Counted from the first letter of the stretch, positions 18,448 to 28,140 are shown. The stretch: DNA of 33,390 bases from an uncultured Bacilli bacterium (GCA_947627635.1 CANQWT010000007.1:1-33390), one strand, 5' to 3'. A program made the numbers and translations. The notes: a model not told the origin generated them from the sequence alone.

Positions 18448-21021
18448 ATGCAAAATGACTTATACGAAGAATATAAAAAAGTTTCTAAGTTGCAAAACGA
18501 AGAATTATTTCAAAAATACAAAACATCAGAAAACGGTAAAAAAGAACAAGAAGTCAACAAAATACAAGAAGCAAATGGCTTAAATATATACATTAAGGAA
18601 GAAAAACATGGAGCTATCTATTTTTTTCTAGTTTCATTAAAAGACCCTTTCATTTTAATTTTGTTTTTCTTAGCAATTATTAACTATATTATGGCAGACC
18701 ATCTTGGTTCTATCATAATTGTCTTAATTGGTTTAATTAGTGCGTTCATTAGGTTCTTCCAAGACTATTCAGAATATAAATTTAATCAAAATTTAAAATC
18801 AAAAATATATTCTACTGCCAATGTCATTAGAAATTCCAAAGAAATAAATATTAAAACAGAGCAAATTGTAATAGGCGATATTGTTACTTTAAATGCTGGT
18901 TCTATTATTCCAGCAGATATGATTTTAATAGAAGCAAAAGATTTATTTATAAACGAATCTGTTTTTACTGGAGAATCCGTTCCTGTAGAAAAACGTGTCA
19001 CTTCTAATGATGGAAAAAGTATATTTGATATTGAAAATATTTGTTTAATGGAATCTTCTGTCATTTCAGGATATGGAAAAGGAATTGTTATAAAAACAGG
19101 AACAGAAACCTATATTGGAACAATGGGAAAAGAATTGAGTAAAAAACATCAAGATACAAACTTTGATATCGGTATGAAAAACATTACGAAATTATTACTA
19201 TATTATATGATTGGTACTGTGTTTTTTATATTGATTGTAGATGGAATAATTAAAAAAGACTATCAATCAGCACTTCTTTTTGCTTTATCTGTTGCAGTTG
19301 GGATTACTCCATCGATGTTACCTATGATTGTCAATGTAAATATTGCCAAAGGAAGTAAAACTTTAGCACGAAAAAAGACATTAGTAAAAAGAATGGAGGC
19401 TATCCAAAATTTAGGTTCTATGGATGTTTTATGTACTGACAAAACAGGAACATTGACGGAAGATAAAATTGTATTACAAAAATATATCAATGTAATGGGA
19501 GAAGAAGATAAAACAATTTTAAAGTATGTATATTTGAATAGTTATTTCTCAACTGGTATGAAAAATATTATTGATAAAGCAGTCATTTCTTATGCAAAAG
19601 AAAATCATGTTGAAAGTTTAAAAGATGGTTTTAAAAAAATAGACGAAATACCTTTTGATTATGCAAGAAAACTACAATCTGTTGTTGTTAAAAAAGATAA
19701 AGACTATAGAATGTTTACAAAAGGTGCATTAGAAGAAATTTTAAAAATATGTACCAAGATAAACTATAAGGGAACAGAGAAAGTCATTACGGATAATTTA
19801 AAGCAAAAGGCAATAAAGAAAGCAGAAGAATTGGAAAAAGATGGTATGCAAGTCATTGCTTTAGCAGAGAAAAAAACATACTCAGGAGAAAACATTTTTA
19901 ATAAAAATGATGAAAAAGATATGATTTTTTTAGGGTTTGTAGGATTTTTAGCTCCTGCTAAAAAAGATGTAAAAAAGGTTCTTACAAAATTAAAAAATCA
20001 TGGTGTGGAAATAAAAATTTTAACAGGAGACAATATCAATGCCACAACTGCGATTTGTAAAGCAGTAGGACTTGAAATAAAAAATATAATGTTAGGATTT
20101 GATATTGACCAATACTCAGATGAAGAATTAGCTTTTATGGTTGAAAAAACGAATGTATATGCTCGATTAAATCCTCTTCAAAAAGAAAGAGTTGTAAAAA
20201 TATTGAGGAAAAATTCACATGTAGTTGGTTTTATGGGTGATGGAGTAAATGATGCACCATCCCTTCATACTGCAGATGTGGGTATTTCTGTAGAGAAAGC
20301 TACAGATATTGCTAAAGAAGCAAGTGATATTATTCTTTTGAAGAAAAGTTTAGAGGTACTATATGATGGTATTATAGAAGGAAGAAAAGTCTATGGAAAT
20401 ATTATTAAATATATGAAAATGGCTTTATCAGGTGATTTTGGTGATGTCTTCTCTATTATGATTGCTTCTATATTTTTACCATTCTTGCCATTACTACCAA
20501 TTCAAATGTTGTTTCAAGATTTTATTTATGATTTTTCTCAAATTGGAATTCCATATGATAATGTAGATGAAGAATTTTTAAAGAGACCTAAAAAATGGAA
20601 TACGAAAGGTATCTCTCGATTTATGATTGTCATGGGATTAACATCTTCTATTATTGATACACTAGCTTTCCTTATCTTTTGGTTTGTTTTAGGATATAAT
20701 TCATTAACTTATCAAGCTCATTTTCAAACAGCATGGTTTGTACTATGTTTATTAACAGAACTATTAGTCATTCATAATGTTAGGACAAGTAAAAGACCAT
20801 TCATAGATTCCAAAGCATCACCAATTTTAACAACCTTAACACTTGTATCAGCACTATTAACAATACTAACACCTATCATATTTGTTGCTATACCAGCATT
20901 TGGATTTGTTATTTTACCAATAAAATTTTATATATGGACACTTATTTTAATTGGAATTTACGTATTATTAGTATCAATTGTTAAAAAATTATATATAAAA
21001 AGATATAAGGAATGGTTGTAA
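18448..21021 (+). CDS. mgtA: Mg2+-importing P-type ATPase (MgtA-like)
   Basis: FTGESVPVEKR, VLCTDKTGTLTEDKI, MGDGVNDAPSLHTADVGISVEKATDIAKEASDIILL, FGDVFSIMIASIFLPFLPLLPIQMLFQDFIYDFSQ. Confidence 0.92.
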   Translation: MQNDLYEEYKKVSKLQNEELFQKYKTSENGKKEQEVNKIQEANGLNIYIKEEKHGAIYFFLVSLKDPFILILFFLAIINYIMADHLGSIIIVLIGLISAFIRFFQDYSEYKFNQNLKSKIYSTANVIRNSKEINIKTEQIVIGDIVTLNAGSIIPADMILIEAKDLFINESVFTGESVPVEKRVTSNDGKSIFDIENICLMESSVISGYGKGIVIKTGTETYIGTMGKELSKKHQDTNFDIGMKNITKLLLYYMIGTVFFILIVDGIIKKDYQSALLFALSVAVGITPSMLPMIVNVNIAKGSKTLARKKTLVKRMEAIQNLGSMDVLCTDKTGTLTEDKIVLQKYINVMGEEDKTILKYVYLNSYFSTGMKNIIDKAVISYAKENHVESLKDGFKKIDEIPFDYARKLQSVVVKKDKDYRMFTKGALEEILKICTKINYKGTEKVITDNLKQKAIKKAEELEKDGMQVIALAEKKTYSGENIFNKNDEKDMIFLGFVGFLAPAKKDVKKVLTKLKNHGVEIKILTGDNINATTAICKAVGLEIKNIMLGFDIDQYSDEELAFMVEKTNVYARLNPLQKERVVKILRKNSHVVGFMGDGVNDAPSLHTADVGISVEKATDIAKEASDIILLKKSLEVLYDGIIEGRKVYGNIIKYMKMALSGDFGDVFSIMIASIFLPFLPLLPIQMLFQDFIYDFSQIGIPYDNVDEEFLKRPKKWNTKGISRFMIVMGLTSSIIDTLAFLIFWFVLGYNSLTYQAHFQTAWFVLCLLTELLVIHNVRTSKRPFIDSKASPILTTLTLVSALLTILTPIIFVAIPAFGFVILPIKFYIWTLILIGIYVLLVSIVKKLYIKRYKEWL

Positions 21022-21088
21022 TAACTGTCTTGTAGAGATTTATTATTATATAAGTAATTATCAGTCAACTAATATAATTGAAACTGAC

Positions 21089-22021
21089 TTGTCGAGAGAA
21101 GATATAAATGCAACAAATAATACCTCCTTAACCGATTTAGATAAAATAACATCTAGTAGTTCAAAAGAAATAGAACTAAAAGAAATTCCAGAAAAGTATA
21201 GAAAAGAAGCAACTCAAAAAGGTAGAATAGAAAGATTAGATTATGAAACATCTGGGAATAGTAAATATGCTTATATTTATATTCCTTATGGGTATGATGA
21301 AAATGACAATACTAAAAAATACAATGTATTTTACTTAATGCATGGAGGGGGAGGAAATGTAGGTACTTATTTTGGAGATACTAACGGTAATTATTTTTCT
21401 AATGTTATAGATAATATGATTGAAAATAAGGAGTTAGAGCCATTAATTATTGTTACACCAACTTTTTATAATTCTCAATCTACAAGTACATCAGTAGCAT
21501 CATCAGCAACAATGGTAGAAAAATTTCATGATGAAATTTTGAAAGATATAATACCTGCTGTTGAATTAAAGTATAATACATATTTAGAAAGTAATAATTT
21601 AGATAATATAGAACAAACAAGAGAGCATAGAGCATTTGGAGGATTTTCAATGGGGTCTGTTGCTACATGGTATGAATTAATATATGATTTGAACTATTTT
21701 AAATATTTTTTACCAATGTCAGAAGACTGTTGGGTATATGGGCATCAAGGAGGAGCATCTAAACCTAAAGAAACAGCAGAATATTTGAATGATGTGTTAG
21801 AAAAATCAAAATATAAAAATGATTTTTATTTATATGCAGTAACAGGAACTGATGATATAGCTTATAATGCCTTAAATGGTCAAATGAATGCAATAAATTC
21901 CTATGCTAAAAATTTTATTGAAAATAAAAATTATAATTATAGTGTTCTAGATGGTGGAGTACATGATCATGCCCATGCTGATAGATATGTGTATGATATA
22001 TTACCAACATTTTGGAAATAA
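21089..22021 (+). CDS. Esterase D/feruloyl-esterase-like alpha/beta hydrolase, 5' end apparently truncated
   Basis: YAYIYIPYGYDENDNTKKYNVFYLMHGGGGN; HRAFGGFSMGSVATW (GxSxG); HDHAHADRYV. Only TTG/no clear RBS; no signal peptide although family is commonly secreted. Confidence 0.8.
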   Translation: MSREDINATNNTSLTDLDKITSSSSKEIELKEIPEKYRKEATQKGRIERLDYETSGNSKYAYIYIPYGYDENDNTKKYNVFYLMHGGGGNVGTYFGDTNGNYFSNVIDNMIENKELEPLIIVTPTFYNSQSTSTSVASSATMVEKFHDEILKDIIPAVELKYNTYLESNNLDNIEQTREHRAFGGFSMGSVATWYELIYDLNYFKYFLPMSEDCWVYGHQGGASKPKETAEYLNDVLEKSKYKNDFYLYAVTGTDDIAYNALNGQMNAINSYAKNFIENKNYNYSVLDGGVHDHAHADRYVYDILPTFWK

Positions 22022-22037
22022 AGAAAGGAAACCAGCT

Positions 22038-22118
22038 ATGAAAAAAATAATAATAGCAATTTCAATATCAATGCTTACTAATTTTATTATAAATAGTAAG
22101 AAAAGAGAGGAGGTATAA
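22038..22118 (+). pseudogene. Orphan signal-peptide-like ORF (26 aa), likely remnant of a secreted/lipoprotein gene
   Basis: gaaagg...ATG AAA AAA ATA ATA ATA GCA ATT TCA ATA TCA ATG CTT ACT AAT TTT ATT ATA...TAA = MKKIIIAISISMLTNFIINSKKREEV*. Confidence 0.45.
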
Positions 22119-22121
22119 AAA

Positions 22122-22451
22122 ATGGCAGAAAAACAAACAGCAGGTAGAGATAATTTAGGTAAGTTAGCACCTGAATTTGCAAGATTAAATGATGATGTAT
22201 TATTTGGGGAGGTATGGTCAAGAGAAGAGCAATTATCTGCAAGAGATAGAAGTTTAATTACTATTTCAGCATTATTCTCAAGCGGACTATATCCACAATT
22301 AAAGGCACATATAGCTTTAGGCAAAGCACATGGCTTGACTAAAGAAGAATTAGTAGAAACAGTAACACAACTTGCTTTTTATTGTGGTTGGCCTAAAGCT
22401 TGGAGTACATTTCCAATGATTGAAGAAATTTATGGGAAGGAGGAAGAATAG
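22122..22451 (+). CDS. Carboxymuconolactone decarboxylase family protein
   Basis: GRDNLGKLAPEFARLNDDVLFGEVWSREEQLSARDRSLITISALFSSGLYPQLKAHIALGKAHGLTKEELVETVTQLAFYCGWPKAW. Confidence 0.92.
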   Translation: MAEKQTAGRDNLGKLAPEFARLNDDVLFGEVWSREEQLSARDRSLITISALFSSGLYPQLKAHIALGKAHGLTKEELVETVTQLAFYCGWPKAWSTFPMIEEIYGKEEE

Positions 22452-22879
22452 TGAATAAAGAAGATTTTGACAAAATAAATTTATTTGGATTAGGACAACC
22501 CAATGATGCTTTTGCTGAATATTTTAGTGGACAAAGTTATATTAACATGTTAGCTAAAACAGATAATGGAATAGGTTTTATGAATGTAACATTTGAACCC
22601 TCATGCAGAAATAATTGGCATATTCATAAAGCTAAATCAGGTGGAGGACAAGTCTTAATATGTACAGCAGGATATGGGTATTACGGGGAAGAAGGAAAAG
22701 AAGTACAAAAACTAGCTCCAGGAGATATTGTAGTAATTCCTGCAAATGTAAAGCATTGGCACGGAGCACAACCCAGTTCATGGTTCAGCCATATAGCTGT
22801 AGAAGTACCAGGAGAAGAAACAGAAAACGTTTGGCTAGAAAAAGTAACTGATGAAGAATATCATAAATTAGACAATTAA
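22451..22879 (+). CDS. Cupin-domain protein
   Basis: NVTFEPSCRNNWHIHKAKSGGGQVLICTAGYGYYGEEGKEVQKLAPGDIVVIPANVKHWHGA. Confidence 0.92.
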   Translation: MNKEDFDKINLFGLGQPNDAFAEYFSGQSYINMLAKTDNGIGFMNVTFEPSCRNNWHIHKAKSGGGQVLICTAGYGYYGEEGKEVQKLAPGDIVVIPANVKHWHGAQPSSWFSHIAVEVPGEETENVWLEKVTDEEYHKLDN

Positions 22880-22926
22880 AAAAGAGACTGTCTGGAAATT
22901 ATTCCATTTTAGACACCTCTTTTTTT
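22878..22926. terminator. Intrinsic terminator, probably bidirectional
   Basis: AAAAAAGAGactgTCT...AGAcacCTCTTTTTTT. Confidence 0.65.
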
Positions 22927-22959
22927 ATTCAAAATCAACCTCAATTTCACATAAAAAAT

Positions 22960-23751
22960 TTATCTCTTTATTTTCTGCTCCAATTTATCAATAACAAAAT
23001 ACATAAAATAAGAAATAACTCCTAAAATTACTACGGCAGTAATAACTAAATTGATATTAAATACTTGAGAACCATACATGATTAAATATCCAAGTCCCTT
23101 TTTTGATACAAGTAACTCTCCCATAATAACCCCTATAAAGCTCATGCCAATATTGATTTTTAAACTGTTGATGATATTTTGATAATTACTTGGAAGTACA
23201 ACTTGGAAAAAAATTTGTTTCTTTGTTGCATGAAAAGATTTCATCAAAGTAATATAATTATTTTCTGTTGATATAAAAGACTGATAAATATCAATAATCG
23301 ATAAGAATGTTGCAATTAAAAGTGCCATAAAGATAATGGAATTGGTACTTGCTCCTACCCATATGATAATAAGAGGACCTAAGGCGACTTTTGGTAGTGC
23401 ATTTAAAACAGTAAGATAAGGGTCAACTACTTTTGCTAAAACCTTGTTCCACCATAGAATACCAGCAATAGAAATTCCTAAAAAAGAAGAAATGCCAAAA
23501 CTTAAAACCGTTTCATAAATCGTAATAAAAATATGTTCCCATAAGTCATTCGTTTGAAAAAGTTTTACCACAGTTTGAAGAACTAAGCTAGGAGAAGAGA
23601 AAAGGAACGTGTTGAGCCATTTTTCTTTGACTGAAAATTCCCAAAGTCCTAAAAATAAAAGAAGAGATAATGTCCTAAAGAGTACAATTTTTCTTTTTTC
23701 CTTCTTCTTCTGTTTGATAAATTCCAGATGTTCTTTGCTAAATGTGGACAT
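22960..23751 (-). CDS. ABC transporter permease (SsuC/ThiX-type)
   Basis: LGLWEFSV...FGISSFLGISIAGILWW...VLNALPKVALGPLIIIWVG EAA-like loop. Confidence 0.88.
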   Translation of the reverse strand: MSTFSKEHLEFIKQKKKEKRKIVLFRTLSLLLFLGLWEFSVKEKWLNTFLFSSPSLVLQTVVKLFQTNDLWEHIFITIYETVLSFGISSFLGISIAGILWWNKVLAKVVDPYLTVLNALPKVALGPLIIIWVGASTNSIIFMALLIATFLSIIDIYQSFISTENNYITLMKSFHATKKQIFFQVVLPSNYQNIINSLKINIGMSFIGVIMGELLVSKKGLGYLIMYGSQVFNINLVITAVVILGVISYFMYFVIDKLEQKIKR

Positions 23752-24484
23752 CTAAATCCCTCCAAATCAAATCATAATAAGTATTAAACTCTGGACATTT
23801 TCGATTATTGATAGGTCCTTTTCGATTGGTCAATTGTACTTTATAAATCTTTTTGACAGTAGAAGGTCGCTTGGAAAAAATTAAGATACGATTAGACATC
23901 GATATTGCTTCCGCAAGGTCATGTGTTACCATAATCGCTGTTTTCTTCTCCTTTTTTATAATGTTATAAACATCTTCTGATAGAGCAAGTCTTGTTTGAT
24001 AATCAAGAGCAGAAAACGGCTCATCTAAAAGCAGAATATCTGGTTTTATTGCCAAAGTTCTGATAAGAGCTACTCTTTGTCTCATACCACCCGATAAACT
24101 TTTAGGATACTTGTCTTTAAATTCATAAAGTCCATAAGTTTTTAAAAGTCGTAACACTTCTTTTTTATCTTCTTCTTGAATAGGTCCTTCTATTTTTAGA
24201 CCAATTAAACAATTTTCATAGACTGTCTTCCAAGGAAAAAGAGAATCTTTTTGAAGCATATAGCCGATTTTACAATTCTTTTTGCTGAATTCAATTGTTC
24301 CACTAGATGCTTTATCAAGTCCTGATAGAATAGAAAGTAAAGTACTTTTTCCACAACCTGATGGGCCTACAATTGAGATAAATTCTTGGTCTTCCATCTC
24401 AAAACTAATGTCTTTTAAGGCCTTTATTTCATCTTTTAAATCATGATAGTTTTTAGATAGGTGAGCAACTTTTAAAATACTCAT
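23738..24484 (-). CDS. ABC transporter ATP-binding protein (SsuB/TauB-type)
   Basis: GPSGCGKSTLL Walker A, LSGGMRQR signature, ILLLDEPFSALD Walker B. Confidence 0.95.
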   Translation of the reverse strand: MSILKVAHLSKNYHDLKDEIKALKDISFEMEDQEFISIVGPSGCGKSTLLSILSGLDKASSGTIEFSKKNCKIGYMLQKDSLFPWKTVYENCLIGLKIEGPIQEEDKKEVLRLLKTYGLYEFKDKYPKSLSGGMRQRVALIRTLAIKPDILLLDEPFSALDYQTRLALSEDVYNIIKKEKKTAIMVTHDLAEAISMSNRILIFSKRPSTVKKIYKVQLTNRKGPINNRKCPEFNTYYDLIWRDLDVHI

Positions 24485-25497
24485 TGTACTTGATAGGTCA
24501 GTTTATCAAAAGAAACATTTTTATCTAACTCACCATAAGCTTTCATAATTTTCTGTAAATGATTGAATGATTTTTCTTTAAAAGTAGTAGTTTTTGGCCA
24601 TGCTTCTATCTTTCTATATCGTTTGACTACTTGGGTAATATCTTTTAATGAGGTATCAGGAAATTGGTTGACAATTGCTTTGGCAACTTCGATATCAGAG
24701 TGATTATAGACATAGTCAATTCCTTTTTGAATTGCTTTGGTAAAACCTTGAATTAAATCTTTATGTTCTTTTAAGTAACTATCTCTTGCGAAATAAGAAG
24801 TATAGGGAACATTTCCTCCTAATTCTCCAAGAGATGCGACAACATAACCAGCACCTTGTTGTTCAAGAGCAAGAGCATTTGGTTCAAATAAAGCTACAAA
24901 GTCACCTGTACTTCCTAAAAAAGCACCACTCATTGCAGCAAAAGCAATGGATGTATCAATATTTACATCTTTTTTAGGGTCAATTCCATGTTCTCTTAAA
25001 GCCCATTCTAATGTCATTACAGGCATTCCACCTTGACGACCTCCAATAATGGTTTTTCCTTTTAAATCATCTAGGGTAAAATCTTTGATTTTCTTTCGTG
25101 ATACAATGAATGAACCATCTTTTTGAGTGAGTTGAGCAAAGGTTTTTAAGTAGTCCTTTTCACCACCATTATAAACATAAATTGTTGCTTCACTTCCTGC
25201 GAAACCTATATTGGCATCTCCTGATAAGACTGCAGCACTGACTTTATCGGCACCGGATGCTAAAACAAGTTCTAAATCAATTCCTTCCTCTTTAAAATAG
25301 CCTTTTTCTATTGCTACATATTGAGGTGCATAGAAAATAGAATGTGTGACTTCAGCAAGCTTTACTTTTTCTAATTTGTCTTTCTTTTTATCTTGGTTGA
25401 AGTTGAGTAAAACTATAGAAGCAAGACTGAATATAATAAGAGCAGCAACGAGGCTCCATACTATTTTTTTCAAAACTAGTTCCTCCTTTCTAGTCAT
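24481..25497 (-). CDS. ABC transporter substrate-binding protein (NMT1/THI5/SsuA-like)
   Basis: VTHSIFYAPQYVAIEKGYFKEEGIDLELVLASGADKVSAAVLSGDANIGFAGSEATIYV. Confidence 0.9.
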   Translation of the reverse strand: MTRKEELVLKKIVWSLVAALIIFSLASIVLLNFNQDKKKDKLEKVKLAEVTHSIFYAPQYVAIEKGYFKEEGIDLELVLASGADKVSAAVLSGDANIGFAGSEATIYVYNGGEKDYLKTFAQLTQKDGSFIVSRKKIKDFTLDDLKGKTIIGGRQGGMPVMTLEWALREHGIDPKKDVNIDTSIAFAAMSGAFLGSTGDFVALFEPNALALEQQGAGYVVASLGELGGNVPYTSYFARDSYLKEHKDLIQGFTKAIQKGIDYVYNHSDIEVAKAIVNQFPDTSLKDITQVVKRYRKIEAWPKTTTFKEKSFNHLQKIMKAYGELDKNVSFDKLTYQVQ

Positions 25498-25623
25498 TCG
25501 TATTATATGAAAAAACTGAAATAGGGTGTGTTTTTATGGTTAATTGAAAAATCAAATTCGGCTTCTAAGTATCAATATCTTTGACAATTTTCTCTTCTTT
25601 TAAGGTGGAAATATGGAAACTAC

Positions 25624-25652
25624 TTGCAAGAAAATGACTTTTATGGTATAAT
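25624..25652 (+). promoter_or_regulatory. Sigma-70-type promoter of adhesin operon
   Basis: TTGCAA - 17 bp - TATAAT upstream of ATG 25683. Confidence 0.75.
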
Positions 25653-25682
25653 AAAGCCACAAATTTGCTATAGGGGGATTTT

Positions 25683-27509
25683 ATGAAAACAAGTTTATGG
25701 AAAAAAATTTCAATGTTTGTTATTCTTCTTGTGATGCTTTTAGGGTTTAGTCCTGTTGCTTTAGCTAAAAGTGCACCAGATACAATAACGATGGGTGAAA
25801 GTGGTACTGTAGATGGATATGTCGCAGGTACGTCTTTCGGAATTAAACGATTAAAAAATGGTGGGTATGCCTATTGTTTAGATCGTGTTAAAAATACACC
25901 ATCCAATGTAAAAATGTATCGTCAAGGCGTGTTAGATGCAGGTCTTGCGTACATTATGAAAAATGGATATCCTGAAAAAAGTATTACAGGAAATAATCAA
26001 TATGACTACTATATTACTCAGTCTGCAGTATGGTGGTATTTAGATGCGACAACAGGAACTAAAAACTTACCAAGCAATTTTAAAAGCGGTTCTGACCCAC
26101 ATAATTTAAGAAAACATATTAAAAGCTTAGTAAGTGGAGCTAAAAAAGCAGCAAAAGCAGGTTATACAAAACCTAGTCTTTCTCTAAAGTCAAATAGTGG
26201 AGTTTTAACATTAACTCAAGATAAACAATACTATGAATCAGGAGCAATTCAAGTTGCTGGTGCAGGAGTATCAGGAAGTGTAAATGTTTCGATTTCTGGT
26301 GCACCACAAAACACAACTTTAGTAAATAGTGCAACTGGTGCAAATCAAACAACTTATAATGTTGGAGATAGCTTTAAAGTAAGAGTTCCTGTTCAAAATG
26401 TGACAAGTTTATCAAACAATATGACTTTGACAGCACAAGCAACAGGAAGTGTTGATAAAGCTTACGAATATAAAGCAAAAGATAGTAAACTTCAAAATGT
26501 TGTACCTATGGTTTTATATTCCGTTACAAGTTCATTATCTGCAACGACTAAAGTGTCACTTTCTACATCAAAATTGACCGTTATTAAAATTGATTCAGCT
26601 ACTAAAAAACCACTTGCTGGAGCAACAATTGTTCTTAAAGATTCTCAAGGAAAAGTAGTAACATCATGGGTTAGTACAACGAACGCTCATACTATTCAAA
26701 ACTTAAAAGATGGAAAATATACTTTGGAAGAAACTGCAGCACCAAAGGGATATCAAAGAGATAAAGAAGTAACTGCTTTTGAAATCTCATCAAGTAATCG
26801 TGATGTAACAATTTATATTTCAAATACCAAAATTGATAAATCTGTAACCATTCAAAAAATAGATGAAGATACTAAAAAGCCACTTGCTGGAGCAAGTTTT
26901 AAAATTACGAATGAAAAAGGAGAAGTTGTTACTACTTTTGTAACGACAGAGGAAGCTTACCTTTTAAAAGACATTCAAGATGGAACTTACTATATTGAAG
27001 AGACACAAGCCCCAGCAGGATACTTACAAAATACTAAAAAATATTCATTTACAATTTCAGATGCTAAACCAAAGGTTACAATTACAATATCTAATAAAAA
27101 GAAAACTGAAGTTGAAAGAAGTATTCAAATCATTAAAATTGATGCTGATACTCAAGAACCTTTAGCTGGAGCTCATATTCAAGTCAAAGATAAAGATGGT
27201 AATATTATTGCTGATTTTGTAACGACTGAACAAAATTATGTCATCAATAATATCCAAGATGGAACATATACAGTAGAAGAAGTAGAAGCTCCTTCTGGAT
27301 ATAATAAAACAACAGAAAAATTTACATTTACAATTTCTGAATCTACACCAACTGCTCGTGTTACGATAAAAAATGCTAAAGCAGAAATTATTCAAGAAGT
27401 ACCAAATACAGGTAATTCCTCTAATTTCTTTATGATAGTACTCGGTCTAGGACTTATTTTAGGAGCATTTGGAATTGTTAAATATCAAGAAAAGAGAAGA
27501 TATGAATAA
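25683..27509 (+). CDS. Cell-wall-anchored thioester-domain adhesin/pilin with three SpaA-type (prealbumin-like) repeats
   Basis: Signal peptide; YCLD ... ITQSAVWWYLD thioester-domain Cys/Gln motifs; three K-x-D...PLAGA...DG.Y..EE..AP.GY repeats; C-terminal VPNTG + TM + KRR. Confidence 0.9.
   Translation: MKTSLWKKISMFVILLVMLLGFSPVALAKSAPDTITMGESGTVDGYVAGTSFGIKRLKNGGYAYCLDRVKNTPSNVKMYRQGVLDAGLAYIMKNGYPEKSITGNNQYDYYITQSAVWWYLDATTGTKNLPSNFKSGSDPHNLRKHIKSLVSGAKKAAKAGYTKPSLSLKSNSGVLTLTQDKQYYESGAIQVAGAGVSGSVNVSISGAPQNTTLVNSATGANQTTYNVGDSFKVRVPVQNVTSLSNNMTLTAQATGSVDKAYEYKAKDSKLQNVVPMVLYSVTSSLSATTKVSLSTSKLTVIKIDSATKKPLAGATIVLKDSQGKVVTSWVSTTNAHTIQNLKDGKYTLEETAAPKGYQRDKEVTAFEISSSNRDVTIYISNTKIDKSVTIQKIDEDTKKPLAGASFKITNEKGEVVTTFVTTEEAYLLKDIQDGTYYIEETQAPAGYLQNTKKYSFTISDAKPKVTITISNKKKTEVERSIQIIKIDADTQEPLAGAHIQVKDKDGNIIADFVTTEQNYVINNIQDGTYTVEEVEAPSGYNKTTEKFTFTISESTPTARVTIKNAKAEIIQEVPNTGNSSNFFMIVLGLGLILGAFGIVKYQEKRRYE
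26574..27390 (+). repeat. Three tandem SpaA-like domain repeats (starts ~26574, ~26838, ~27117)
   Basis: KIDSATKKPLAGA / KIDEDTKKPLAGA / KIDADTQEPLAGA with matching EETAAPKGY / EETQAPAGY / EEVEAPSGY. Confidence 0.9.
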
Positions 27510-28116
27510 CAAAAAAGGAATTTCTCCATCAGGGGTAGCACTCATTGCTGCACTCCTTCTCTTAAGTGGAGGATTCCTTCTTTCATATCCATATTTAAGT
27601 GCCAAAAGGGTATATGCCTTTGACTATATGAATGAAAAATTTTTTGAAACAAAGACGGTTGTACTAGAAGAAGAAAATATGCTTGATGTAAAAGAAGAGA
27701 CAACTGTTGATGTCATTCCAACATCGTATATTGGAATGCTTCAAATTCCAAAACTTGGAATACAAAGGGGATTTTTAGATAAAAGGGCTAGTGGCAATAA
27801 TGTAGATGAAAATATCACAGTTTTAAAAGAAAGTGACTATCCTGATGTTTCTAAAGGAAATTTCATTTTAGCAGGTCACTCTGGACCTACTGCCATATCC
27901 TTTTTTGATTCACTTTATCAGCTTGAAGTTGGTGATATCGCAACCGTTACTTATAAGGATAAGACCTATACCTATAAACTTGCATATTCTTATAAAGTTT
28001 TAAAAACTGGTACTGTTCAAATCAATAGAGACCGAGATAAAACGACATTAACCTTAATAACATGTACAAATCATGATAATACAACACAAACTGTCTATAT
28101 ATTAGAACGAGTTTAA
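27502..28116 (+). CDS. Sortase
   Basis: N-terminal TM; LAGHSG (His) and TLITC (Cys). ATG 27502 overlaps the adhesin stop; preferred over 27469. Confidence 0.9.
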   Translation: MNNKKGISPSGVALIAALLLLSGGFLLSYPYLSAKRVYAFDYMNEKFFETKTVVLEEENMLDVKEETTVDVIPTSYIGMLQIPKLGIQRGFLDKRASGNNVDENITVLKESDYPDVSKGNFILAGHSGPTAISFFDSLYQLEVGDIATVTYKDKTYTYKLAYSYKVLKTGTVQINRDRDKTTLTLITCTNHDNTTQTVYILERV

Positions 28117-28140
28117 AATAATAAAAAGGGGGTGAGGAAG

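Noticed and set aside
16876-19490. Short minus-strand ORFs 16876-17094, 18023-18229, 18786-19064, 19263-19490
   Set aside because: Antisense to GH31 and mgtA coding sequence, no independent support.
22001-22851. ORFs 22001-22324 (-) and 22660-22851 (+)
   Set aside because: Overlap the CMD and cupin genes, which have clear family motifs; alternative-frame products are compositionally implausible.
26574-27390. Three tandem repeats considered as a mobile or CRISPR-like repeat array
   Set aside because: They are degenerate coding repeats of a SpaA-type protein domain, not DNA-level repeats.
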